Source: a virus. From it: a stretch of 22,098 bases of DNA. The notes beneath the pieces were generated by a model. That model was not told the DNA's origin. It worked only from the letters and a program-made list of their open reading frames with translations, and did no database searches. Below are positions 1 through 9,400 of the stretch, piece after piece; the first letter of the stretch is position 1, and each line of letters begins with the position of its first letter. Location of the stretch: positions 1 to 22,098 of the IMG/VR virus record IMGVR_UViG_3300048134_000145. One strand, given 5' to 3'. The translations under genes were made by a program, and so were the position numbers.

Positions 1-848
1 CGAATCTCCATAAGGAACATCAATATGAAATAGAGTTTGTAGAAATGGATTTCATTAGCTTCATCCAAATCTATGGCTGTATGGAAAACTTGGTTTCTGT
101 TTATTATGCCCATCTCACGAATCCCCGTTGTCTTATGGGGCTTTTCTTGGTTGTAGAAATTAAATGTGTTTTCAATTATTTTTATGTTGTTTTTGAAAGC
201 TTCAGTGTAGGTGTCGATGAGTTTCTGTTTCTCCTCATCTTCTGTCTCTTCATTAATGAGCTTGTCTATTTGTTCTTCTAAAAGACCTTTTATTTCCGAA
301 TTACTAACAATTTTCCCATCTTTATCAGCAAGTTTTTTAATGGTCTTTTCAACCAATATGATTAATACAGGAATGGAATTCAGTCTGTAGCCCAACCTCA
401 TCAAGGTGAACTGTTTATTAATGAAGGTCGTATTGTTTTCCCCCAAAAATCTACATAAGTTGGCTTCCAAATCTGCCTCAGTGTATTCAAATACTCCATA
501 TAATATTTTCATTAGTTGTTGCTCATCTACACCATCTTCGTCTTCATCTTCATATTCCATGATTGTAAACATATCTGTAAATGCTATTTCCAAGACTACA
601 GCCCAACCGTTACTGCTCAACTGCTTATAGAATCTGTCATTCAATTCATCAAAGTCTATTGAATCAAAAACTTCAATAGCTTCATAGATATGAACAAGAT
701 ATTTGTTTATGGTTTCTTGGTGTTGATTAATACTCCGTGCGACTTTGGCTACACTATTTTGGATTGGTTTAAAAGCCTGACTCATTTTCCTGAAGTTCTT
801 TTGATTCTCTGTCAATAGCTTGTTTATCTTATTCATAGGGTCATACAT
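1..848 (-). CDS. Accessory protein with a HEPN-like RNxxxH motif, C-terminus beyond window
   Basis: An open frame of 282 codons starts at ATG 848-846 and runs without a stop to the left edge, so the C-terminus is missing. The start is fixed by an excellent Shine-Dalgarno (AAAGGAG, 857-863) 8 nt upstream. The N-terminal half is helical and polar, with an acidic patch (EYEDEDEDG, about residues 104-112). Near the visible end is INRNQVFH, placing Arg251 and His256 in the R-x4-H arrangement, with Asn after Arg, that is typical of HEPN ribonuclease active sites. A hydrophobic helix follows (FYKLYFILMFLMEI), as in HEPN folds. HEPN proteins are common in abortive-infection and toxin systems. The gene lies past the terminator that closes the lysis cassette, the usual place for phage cargo genes. 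Function is inferred from one motif and position; the exact family is not recognised. Confidence 0.72.
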   Translation of the reverse strand, partial: MYDPMNKINKLLTENQKNFRKMSQAFKPIQNSVAKVARSINQHQETINKYLVHIYEAIEVFDSIDFDELNDRFYKQLSSNGWAVVLEIAFTDMFTIMEYEDEDEDGVDEQQLMKILYGVFEYTEADLEANLCRFLGENNTTFINKQFTLMRLGYRLNSIPVLIILVEKTIKKLADKDGKIVSNSEIKGLLEEQIDKLINEETEDEEKQKLIDTYTEAFKNNIKIIENTFNFYNQEKPHKTTGIREMGIINRNQVFHTAIDLDEANEIHFYKLYFILMFLMEI

Positions 849-856
849 TTTATCCA

Positions 857-863
857 CTCCTTT
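857..863 (-). promoter_or_regulatory. Strong ribosome binding site of the accessory gene
   Basis: AAAGGAG lies 8 nt before ATG 848, an optimal spacing. It shows that the left-edge frame is a translated gene. No convincing -35/-10 pair was found between the terminator at 900-936 and this site. Confidence 0.75.
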
Positions 864-899
864 CCCATAGTGTAACATCGTATATTTAAAATTAGGCAC

Positions 900-936
900 A
901 AAAAAAGGACTGAACACTCAAAAGAGTATCCAGTCC
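900..936 (-). terminator. Intrinsic terminator after the endolysin gene
   Basis: On the minus strand a 13-bp stem (GGACTGGATACTC paired with GAGTGTTCAGTCC, two G-U pairs) closes a TTTT loop and is followed at once by seven T residues. It lies about 55 nt beyond the endolysin stop and 52 nt before the accessory gene start. It probably ends the late operon and separates it from the accessory gene. The rest of the 849-991 gap holds only a small 6-bp hairpin just after the endolysin stop. Confidence 0.88.
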
Positions 937-991
937 AATCTTCATCAATCATCATCATCTTGCTAATTATTAAACCTTCTAATAGAAGGAG

Positions 992-1990
992 TTATTTATA
1001 AACTTTTGTTACTATGATTCTTTCTCCCCAGACCCAGCGGTTGCTGCCTTTGCCACTCCTGGAGCCAGTATAGATTCTGCACCAGCCATCATGAATCTCA
1101 TATACATAGACAACATCACCTTTCTTGAGTCTGAGTTTGGAGTCTTCATTCCAGTTGAATCCAACCTTCCTGGAACCTCTTCGGTGTCTTATATGAGTCT
1201 GGTTGGTATCAATGGTTCCTTTGAAGTAAGCTTTGCTGCTCCTGCCTCTGTCTTTGGAAAGGTTAACGGTAGTCTTCTTAGAGGAAGTCTTCTTAGCTGT
1301 ACCACTTACTTTCAACTTTTGACCAACTTTTATTGTATTGGATTTCAGACCATTGAGGGACTTCAATTTACTTACAGAAGTATTGTGGGCTCTTGCAATT
1401 GCCCAGAGGGAATCACCTTTTTGTACGGTGTATGTAGATGTTTTAGAAGCTTTTGGTTTAGCTGGTGCCTTCTTACCATTAAGCTTATCAAGATTTGCTT
1501 GAACCTTCCTTATAAAGTTATCCCAAGTGCCAGTATTACGCATCTTATGAGGACAGTCCTTCCTAGACCAATTCCAATGTTGCTTAACTCTGTTTACTCC
1601 CCAACCATACTGTTTAAGCACATGGGCAATATAAAGGGCAGCATTATCCTCAGCTTTCTTATACCTTGTAGACTTGTTTCCTGCATATCCGCCATCCATG
1701 GAATAACAGATTTCAATACCAATGGACTTCCTGTTTCCTGTACCATTGAGACCATCTCCACAATGCCAGGCTGCCCGATTAAATGGAATTGCTTGCACAA
1801 CTTCTTTATCATCAACGGCTACATGATAAGAAGTCATGTTATTGTTGTTTCGCATATAGGCTACTTCGTTTCTGGCAGCAGCAGTATTAGCTGTATTATG
1901 TACTGTGATGTATTGAGGGCTCATCGCATATGTGGCTTTAATTCTATACTTACTACTAGGTACAAACATATTTACAATTTTATAACTCAT
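992..1990 (-). CDS. Endolysin: N-acetylmuramoyl-L-alanine amidase with LysM and SH3-like domains
   Basis: This 332-residue endolysin should cut the amide bond between muramic acid and L-alanine of peptidoglycan at the end of infection. Residues about 20-165 form an Amidase_2 domain: TVHNTA carries the first zinc-ligand candidate His31, IGIEIC a conserved Glu, and [12 protein letters not shown] the other ligand region, close to the Bacillus XlyA type. After a Lys/Ala/Pro linker comes a LysM cell-wall-binding domain ([13 protein letters not shown] through VGQKLKV, about residues 187-230). A basic linker and a C-terminal SH3-like region follow (about 255-332). There is no signal peptide, so export should depend on the holin. 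AAGGAGA lies 10 nt before ATG 1990. A terminator-like hairpin lies just upstream between this gene and the holin genes. Confidence 0.93.
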   Translation of the reverse strand: MSYKIVNMFVPSSKYRIKATYAMSPQYITVHNTANTAAARNEVAYMRNNNNMTSYHVAVDDKEVVQAIPFNRAAWHCGDGLNGTGNRKSIGIEICYSMDGGYAGNKSTRYKKAEDNAALYIAHVLKQYGWGVNRVKQHWNWSRKDCPHKMRNTGTWDNFIRKVQANLDKLNGKKAPAKPKASKTSTYTVQKGDSLWAIARAHNTSVSKLKSLNGLKSNTIKVGQKLKVSGTAKKTSSKKTTVNLSKDRGRSSKAYFKGTIDTNQTHIRHRRGSRKVGFNWNEDSKLRLKKGDVVYVYEIHDGWCRIYTGSRSGKGSNRWVWGERIIVTKVYK

Positions 1991-2018
1991 TTCTCATCGT
2001 CTCCTTAAAAATTTCCAT

Positions 2019-2044
2019 AAAAAAGAGACTCCCGAAGGAGCCTC
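2019..2044 (-). terminator. Intrinsic terminator between the 68-residue gene and the endolysin
   Basis: On the minus strand GAGGCTCC pairs with GGAGTCTC around a TTCG tetraloop (8 bp, one G-U), followed by six T residues. It lies 13 nt after the stop at 2058 and 28 nt before the endolysin start, so endolysin transcription must read through it or start at a promoter not recognised here. Confidence 0.85.
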
Positions 2045-2057
2045 AATTGAATTGATA

Positions 2058-2264
2058 TTAGTGTTTATGATTTTCGTTTTCGCATTCTGCTTTGCATCTT
2101 TCATACTCAGCAATTAGTTCTTCATCATCGACTTCATTCTCCGTCTCTTGAGCAAAGCCGAAGAACATTTCATGGTCTGCATCTTCTACTTCACTTGCAT
2201 CCAAATCAATATCTTCGCCGATTCCATTTTCAATCTCTTCTTGATTAAGTTTTTTCTTACTCAT
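2058..2264 (-). CDS. Small acidic protein in the lysis cassette, unknown function
   Basis: This 68-residue, very acidic protein has a basic start (MSKKK), a central run of Asp/Glu and a C-terminus with two Cys and several His (ERCKAECENENHKH). No membrane segment or known domain is visible. It lies between the holin and the endolysin, with AAGGAG about 12 nt before ATG 2264. An ATG 5 nt upstream is in another frame and stops after two codons. A terminator follows. Coding status rests on position, the ribosome binding site and tight spacing with the holin gene. It could modulate lysis or be an unrelated small gene; no function is claimed. Confidence 0.68.
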   Translation of the reverse strand: MSKKKLNQEEIENGIGEDIDLDASEVEDADHEMFFGFAQETENEVDDEELIAEYERCKAECENENHKH

Positions 2265-2286
2265 TTCATTCTTCAGCTCCTTATAG

Positions 2287-2568
2287 TTATTTATCCTGCT
2301 TACTCACAATTTTCATCTCATCGAGTTGATGTTGAGCTGCCACTGCTTCATCTGACAGGTTTGTGTTACGATACCCCACCCAGACTGTCGAAGCCATGGT
2401 AATCAACATACTAACAAACTCTTCTACTTCACCTTCAGCAAATGGCAATGGACTATATCCAGCTGCTATGAGAAATTGATTCACCAGTGCATAGAACAAC
2501 ACGGTGACTCGAATCATCAAAGCCCTATCATTCATAAAGTTTCTGCTCATCATATTTAATCTTTTCAT
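2287..2568 (-). CDS. Holin, SPP1 family (XhlB-like)
   Basis: This 93-residue membrane protein should form the membrane lesions that release the endolysin. It has a first hydrophobic segment (about residues 18-37, with the motif LVNQFLIAAGYSPLPF), a short acidic turn (EGEVEEFV) and a second segment ending in a tryptophan (SMLITMASTVWVGYRN). The tail is polar. The order of a hydrophobic helix with an NQ-x-L motif, an SPLPF-like loop, EEV, a second helix with W and a polar tail matches the SPP1-type holin family that includes XhlB of PBSX. A strong AAGGAG lies 9 to 10 nt before ATG 2568. It follows the XhlA-like gene by 20 nt. Confidence 0.88.
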   Translation of the reverse strand: MKRLNMMSRNFMNDRALMIRVTVLFYALVNQFLIAAGYSPLPFAEGEVEEFVSMLITMASTVWVGYRNTNLSDEAVAAQHQLDEMKIVSKQDK

Positions 2569-2588
2569 ATGTATTTCTCCTTCTCTTC

Positions 2589-3011
2589 CTACATGAAGAA
2601 TGATTCAATAATTGGTCTGATAATAGTGCCAGCAAGTGTTAATGCTCCACCTATGCAAGCAACTAAGATAGCTATTTGACTAGCCTTGTTCTCTTCAAGT
2701 TTTTCTGTTCTTATTGCTATACCTGAGACTTTTGAGTTGGTGCTCTTAAGTTCATCTGCAAGTTCAGAAGCATTCTTCTTCACTTCTTCACCGAAGTTCT
2801 CAAGTGACTCAGCAGTACGCTTTGTATTCTCAGCAATATGCTTATTGGTCTCATTTATCTGAGCAAACATAACTCTCAATTCATTGTTCTTATCAGTATG
2901 CTTATCATCTACTTCATGAATCTTTTCTGATAGTTTATTCTGGATTGAGTGAGTATGCTTGTACATCTCAGACTTTGTTACATAACTGCCTGTCTTCTCT
3001 TTCTCTTCCAA
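2589..3011 (-). CDS. XhlA-like coiled-coil protein with C-terminal membrane anchor
   Basis: This 140-residue protein has a long polar coiled-coil region (about residues 10-108, heptad-like, rich in Glu, Lys, Asn) and one C-terminal membrane segment (SQIAILVACIGGALTLAGTI) followed by RPIIESFFM. In PBSX the coiled-coil protein XhlA works with the holin XhlB and the amidase XlyA; the layout and gene order here match. The start is TTG at 3011: a stop lies two codons upstream in frame, and the first in-frame ATG (residue 17) has no ribosome binding site and would remove part of the coiled coil. AAAAGG lies about 13 nt before the TTG, a rather long gap. Assignment is by architecture and context rather than a close motif match. 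Confidence 0.75.
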   Translation of the reverse strand: MEEKEKTGSYVTKSEMYKHTHSIQNKLSEKIHEVDDKHTDKNNELRVMFAQINETNKHIAENTKRTAESLENFGEEVKKNASELADELKSTNSKVSGIAIRTEKLEENKASQIAILVACIGGALTLAGTIIRPIIESFFM

Positions 3012-3035
3012 TTTTTATTCACAACCTTTTAACAA

Positions 3036-3065
3036 TATAAAAGAGACTAGCTTGAGCCAGTCTCT
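3036..3065 (-). terminator. Intrinsic terminator overlapping the end of the 123-residue gene
   Basis: On the minus strand AGAGACTGGCT pairs with AGCTAGTCTCT (up to 11 bp, one G-U), followed by TTTTAT. The stem contains the last codons and the TAG stop of the gene ending at 3047. It separates the tail genes from the lysis cassette. Confidence 0.8.
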
Positions 3066-3418
3066 AACATTTGAAGTATTTGATTAAGCTTTTCTTCAAG
3101 CTCTATATTTTTTTGTTTAAGTGCTTCCATCTCATCATTTTCTTCAATGGGTTTCGGAAAGGCTTGTTCAATATCTAGCCTTGCTGATAAATCTTCAATA
3201 GTGAGTATGTTGCCTTCTTCAAATACAAACTCAGAAGAAAAGACCGAAGGCTGCAACTTGCACCCCCCTAGCCTTGCTTCTCCTTCATCTGATTCAATTA
3301 TGTAATCATAGCCCTGTTCTGGTGCTTCATTAGGACTGCTCTTGAACAGGCTTACATTCATAAAAGCAATTTTCACTTCACTCTTTTCATCAGTGAAATA
3401 CAAATTACTAGTCTTCAT
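3047..3418 (-). CDS. Small tail-associated protein with C-terminal coiled coil, unknown function
   Basis: This 123-residue protein has a mixed beta-type N-terminal part (about residues 1-85) and a predicted coiled coil at the C-terminus (EMEALKQKNIELEEKLNQIL, about 96-117). ATG 3418 lies inside the end of the large tail gene, an 11-nt overlap, with GAGGT as a near ribosome binding site, so translation is probably coupled to it. In related phages this slot holds small proteins of the tail-fibre region or XkdW/XkdX-like proteins, but no clear match to either is seen. A role as a receptor-binding protein partner or trimerising chaperone is only a guess. The 3' end of the gene forms the stem of a terminator. 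Confidence 0.75.
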   Translation of the reverse strand: MKTSNLYFTDEKSEVKIAFMNVSLFKSSPNEAPEQGYDYIIESDEGEARLGGCKLQPSVFSSEFVFEEGNILTIEDLSARLDIEQAFPKPIEENDEMEALKQKNIELEEKLNQILQMLETGSS

Positions 3419-6400
3419 AAGTTACCTCTACTTTCAGGCTCTTCATCATAGCCATGTATTCATAGTTTGATGTGCTGTTTGTACTTACACCAAATCCGTA
3501 CCAACTACCAGAATTGATATAAGATTTGAATGCGCTTGTCACATCGAACCATTTTCTTTCACCCATCTCTAGGTAGTTTGTGTAGGTTCCAGCCGTGAAG
3601 GTTGGAGCTCCACTCGGTCTGGAACTGTGCTGGTGCATTCTCAGTGTGAACTTCCTTCTGCCTGTGTAACCTTGTGTTCCATATGATGTTCTTCCGAGAT
3701 ATACTCTGACCTTTTTGATTGTTTTACTTTGAAGGGTATTACGCATTGTGGAGCCAAAGAACCAAGCTCCGTCCCTCATTGCGTATCCACTCCACTGTCC
3801 TTGTATTGGGAATCCATCCATATAGGTTCCGTTCCATCCCCAGCTATTGTGGTAGTAGTGGTCTGCATAAGAAGAGTTAAATGTCTTCTTATGTGTGGTT
3901 ACTGTCGGTGCTGGTGCTGGAGAAGATACTGATGGGTAAGTCCAGCTACCTTCTGTAATAGAGCCTTTTTGTGTAGACTGGTTTGCTGTGTCACCTGTGA
4001 TTCCTGAGCCACTTCCTGCGATTGTAGAGGCGTAGTAAGAAACCGTACCGTACTGGTTAGCATGTCCTTCAACCCCTGTGTAGTAGACCCTTGAGCCATA
4101 TAGGGACTGAATGCCCCTGTGAACATTGGTACATTTGCCTCCACGCCACTCACAGTATGCGTTTCGAGTGACATAAAGCCCGGTATTCCCTCCACCCCCA
4201 TTGATTTCAAAGGTATATAGGCCGACTGAGCTATTTTCTACTCTTACAACACTACCAGCAGAGTTGTTCAAGCTGAGTTTTCTCATGTTAAATCTTATGA
4301 GGTTGCTATCGAAGTTAATGGATTTGTTTAGTGAAATAGGAGAATCCGATAAAACTTGGCTTCCATCGGTACCTGTTGTGCTACCACATATCTCAATAGT
4401 TCCTCGTCCTGTGTGGCCTGCTAGATAAATGTCTTCTTGTTCTGTGGCCGTTCCCCTCATCCAGATTGTACAGAAGCCATCATAAATCTTAGGAATCTCT
4501 TCTATTGCTCTCCCTAGTGTGGCGAAAGCATCATACAAGTCTCTTCCAGAGTTGCTGTCGTTGCCGTAAGAGTCTCCTCTTACATACAGTTCCATATCTT
4601 CGTCAGAGTATGAAACTAGATTCGGGTTGTTTATAGTCTCTACGCTCAGTTCACCTATCGTCATGTGAGACCCTGCTGTTTGAGCACTATCTAGGAGGAA
4701 TGTGGATTGGTCATCAGCATCAAGAACTTCAATCTTACCGTTCTCCCCTGAACCACCGAATAGGGCTGTTCCACCTCTAGACTTATCATATGAAAGATTT
4801 TCGATGTAGGTCTTACCATCGACCATATTCACATCGCCAATAAGGTTTATCTTGTCTCCAGAGATTTTTACATTTTCATCAGACAACTCAATCTCTGATA
4901 AAATATTGCTTTTATGCACCAAGTCGTCTCTTACCTGTAGGCTGATGCTATCTGATTGGACTTTTATTTGGGCGGCTTTTTTAACCAAGTCTTCAGAAAC
5001 TTCCTGAATCATCGGATTAACTACCCACATATCCTGTTGTGAGGTGTTATCGTAATTTAGGAAGCGTACCTGTAGCTGCTTCACGATAGGGAACATTTTA
5101 AAGTTGAATTGGGTGTATCCAGACAAATCTGGAACCAGTTCCTTCATTGGAGTTTCTGTACCTAAAGGAAGTATATAGCCTTTTACTTGCACCCAATCTG
5201 TTGGAGAATTTCCTCTAGAAGGATAAGCAAAATAAGGGTTGCCTGTACCACTACTACTCATTCCACCACTGTAATTATTATATGACTCAAAACCAGTCAA
5301 ATTACTGTTGTCGTTTTCGTCCCTACCATAGAATCCGATATATACTCTACCCTCAGACGAGGACTTTTTGACCCATGCTGAGAACTCATATGCCTTACTA
5401 GAGTCGATTTTGAAAGAAGGACTAGTAACCATGTTACTGCTAGAGGAACGAATCCTTAACGCATTAACTAGATTTCCTTTGAAGTCTATAGTGTCTAAGG
5501 CTGTTGCCGAAGAATTCCCCCAGAAGTCCTCAGTCTTCTCTCCAATCTTCAAATCAAGGCTTCCTGTTGCAGTCGGATTCACAATCAGGTTATTCCTGAA
5601 GCCGTCAGCATACTCTCTCGCCTCAATGGTCACATCTTTTGCTGTTTGTTCGATAGTTGTATTCATCTTGTGTATACTGCCGATTTCACCAGCATATTTT
5701 GTATAAATGACCTCTACATTGTATAGGCTGGAGTGACCATAGAGTCTAATGGCTGGTTGACCATTGGAGTCTAAGAAGAATTCTGGGTGGTTCGAGGATT
5801 GCCCTTTCTCTTCCAGTTTCACTAGCTCGTATGTGCTTCCGTTGTTTCTGGAGAGGAAGGCTGCTACGGCCAGTGTATCTGTATTGGTTCCGGTTACTCT
5901 TGCTGTAACTTCATAAGAGTAAGGGTGAGTGAAAGGGGAGCCATTTGCTTCTCTCAATATGGCTGGTTGACCAGTATTAACATTGTATGTTGATTTATAT
6001 GTTGCAATACTATCCAGGTTACCTTTGTAGGTTTCGTCTGTTATGTAGCTTTCGAGCTTTTTATCAGTTGCTGTTTTAGTGTAATAATTGGTTTGAATTG
6101 TATCTTTATAGAAACCATCTACAGCATCATCAGCATATTTCTGCTGGTCTTCAGGAGCTGGACTCCAATCGGTAGCCTTATTTCCTTTTTCAAGCTTGGG
6201 ATAGCTGTACCAGATAGAGTGACCATCTTCAGCTAAGAAGTAGATAATTTGGGTGTTAGTGGATGTTTCATATGTGAAGGTGTGGGTCAACAACTTAGTC
6301 TCGTTTGGCTGAATATAAATATATTCTGAAAAACCTAAATAACTACCGTGTATTCTGGCTCTCTGTTGGGTTGACTGGTTGTTATGCGCCAGAATAGAAA

Positions 6401-9400
6401 CAGTATATTGTTGTCCCTCCTCTAAGTTCGGCAAACCATTAGGCATACCAAAATTGTAACCCCAGACATACCCTAGGTTTCTAAATGGTTTGCCGTTGAA
6501 ATATGTTGGGAACGCATCTACAAATTCTCGACTGTTGCGTAAAAGGTTGGTGGAGCCAATCTCTACATCATCGACCTTTTGAGTAGAGATAGCGTCCAAA
6601 GCATTTTCCATTGCCTCTGACAAGGATTCAATACTGCTTCTATAGGCTCCGAAATAATTATTATAGGTTGATTTTTGACTGTCTGTGATTGTCTCTGATG
6701 TATTAATATCACTTATGTAGCCAGTAAGTGTGTTGTATGCAGAATTGTAATTAATCTTGGCATTATACAGGTTAGTTTTAGCCGAACCTGACAACTTAAG
6801 ATTAGAATAAATGCTTGTGAATCTCTTATTCATGTTGGCGAAGTCTGCCCTTACAGAGTTCAAACTACCCCCGATTGCTTTAGCTTCAGATTCAGAAATG
6901 ATTCCATCCTTGAATGATTTTGTAAGGTCTTCATTCAATCCATATGCATTTGTGTACACATCGTTAAATTGAGCTTCAATATCTTCAGGAGCAGGACTCC
7001 ATGATGTAGCTTTATTCCCTTTTTCGAGTTTTACTTTTCTAAAGATTGCTCCGTTACCTCTTGTGTTACCTGAAAAACCATTATATACCAACACGCAATC
7101 GGTGCCATCTCTGGCGACAAAAGAACTTTCAAAATACCCTGTGTTTGGGTCGATAGATACATATTTGTTGGAACCAGACGGATACTCATAAACTGAAACT
7201 CCAGTGAAGGCTCCATCGGTCACCTCCACGAATCCACTAATGATGTATTTATCACCAGCGATTAAACCATCGGTAGAATAAAATTTCTCATAATTATAAT
7301 TGTCTGATGATTCCCCAGAATTTTTTAGGGGGTTTATTCTTTCAAGTGTATTGATAGCTAAGTTAGTCCCACCAACTTCAATATCATCGACTTTTTGATT
7401 GGTAATAGCATCCCAAGCCGTTTCAATCGCATCAGATAAAAGTCCAATTTTATCTCTGTATGTAGAGTATCTGCTTGTATATGTGGACTTCTGAGTGTCC
7501 GTAACCTCTCCTGATGTAATGATAGAAGAGATGTAATCAACCAAGCTGTTGTAAGCTGAGTTGAATGAAACTTTGGCACTGTATAGGTTTGACTTAGGTG
7601 AACCAGAAAGTTTGGCATTGTTATATACATTCTGATATCTTTGGTTGATATTCTCGAAATCAGATTTAACTGTATTTAAACTATCCTCTATGGACTTAGC
7701 TTCTGAGTTAGAGATGATACCGTCTTTAAATGCATCTGTGAGGTCTGAGTTGAGGCCGAGAGCATTCTCGTTGATTGTGTTGAATTGAGCATCTATGTCT
7801 TCAGGGGCCGGTGACCAGCCTGTGGGTTTGTTACCTCTCTCAATCATAATCTCGATGAAATCCATTTTGTTTTCTCTTGAGGTCGCTGCGTTAGTACCTG
7901 CATATAACGCAATACTAGAACCAATCATATTTTCGGTCACTTCAAATGTCAGATGAGTTCTATCCTGACCTTCTGTTTTTAAAGGAACCCCAGCAAAACT
8001 CCCTACGCCAGTAGCATGAGAATATAGCAAAAAACTAGTAATTGTTGAGATTTCTTCGATGATTTCATAGTCGAATGATATTGTGTACTGACCAGCTTTA
8101 GTGGGGGTTAGAATATAATGGCTATTATGATTTCTATGTTCAATTATTTCACTATTTGGGAGCAGGTTTCTACCACCGATTTGAATATTTCCAATCTCAG
8201 TATCAGCATGTTCCTTGGCTGCTTTTTCAGCAGCAGCACTTGTTGTATCAGCATGTTCCTTAGCTGCTTTCAACTTAGCATTTACATCTGCAATACGAGC
8301 CTTTTCTTCATCCGTTACCTTACCATCGGCATAAGCTTCAGCCTTAACTCTCTCAGCATTGGCTTGAGCAAGTGCATACTTCTCAGCAGCTTCTTGAGCA
8401 GCCTGAGCTTTTGTTTCAGCATGTGACTTAGCATTTGTTTCTGCTACTGTTGCTTTAACACTACTGATATAATCATTAGCTTCTTCGAGTCGGAATGAGA
8501 GTGTAGCCAGTTTTGCTTCGTATGTGCCGAATCGAGAAATGGTTGCATTATACTCGGCCTCAGTTGCCTTACCGTTTGAGATAGCTGTATCAATATATGA
8601 TACTAGGTCAGAGTGAGCTGTGTTGAATTCGGATTTTGCGGAAGTTAAGTTATTACGAACAGTTGAAGCCTCACTAGCAACAATGAGTGAGTGATTCCTT
8701 ATCGTGTCATACTTCTGGTCTATGTCTTTCTTCTCTTTAGAGAGTTGTGCTTTGTGAGACTTAATGGCTTTAGCCTCGGCTTCTTCGATAATGCCGTCCC
8801 GGAAAGTGTTGTTGACTGTTTCCTCAAAGTCTCCGAGTGCACCAGCGAGTTCAGATAATTCTTGGTTTGTGGCTTCAATACGAGCTTCGGTATCTTCAGG
8901 AGCTTCTGTCCAAGATGTGGCTTTGTTGCCTTCCTCTAATTTTGGATAACTTAAGTGTATTTGCGTAGAACCTGATTTAGCCAGTAAGTAAGCTCTGTAT
9001 TCTCCTGTAGGGTTGGTATAATCTCCTGTGTTTATTGTAAGAACAATATGCTTAGATTCTTTAGGTTGTAAGACAGGTGTCTCATACTTCGTCTGCCAGC
9101 CATCCCTATCTGAGTATTTACTCTGGATAAGGATATAAGCGCTCTGTGGTGTATCCATATCATTGTAAGCCCAAACAGATAAGGTGTATTGTGTGTTTTC
9201 GTCTAAAGATAAGTTGAAATATCCATTACCCCAAGAGTAATCTATTGCTCTGTACGGTCTTTCATTTACAATCTTATCAACTTGATGATTTACCCACCCT
9301 GTACTGTTTTGAAGTAGGTTTCTTCCACCAACTTCAATATTATCAACAGCATTCTTAATGTCTGTATCAACAGCAGGTTTCCATTCAGAAGTCCATGAAG

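Noticed and set aside
45-630. Two plus-strand open frames in the left-edge region
   Set aside because: They lie opposite the continuous minus-strand frame with a perfect ribosome binding site and a HEPN-like motif, and show no coding features themselves.
849-899. A possible promoter (TATACG or TACACT as -10) before the accessory gene
   Set aside because: No matching -35 is found at 16-18 nt.
1091-2008. A 305-codon open frame on the plus strand opposite the endolysin
   Set aside because: It has no ribosome binding site and no recognisable domain, and it is fully antisense to a clear amidase gene.
6550-9330. Repeated DNA in the tail gene considered as a CRISPR or mobile element
   Set aside because: The repeats are in frame, long, diverged and encode protein modules; there are no short direct repeats with spacers and no transposase.
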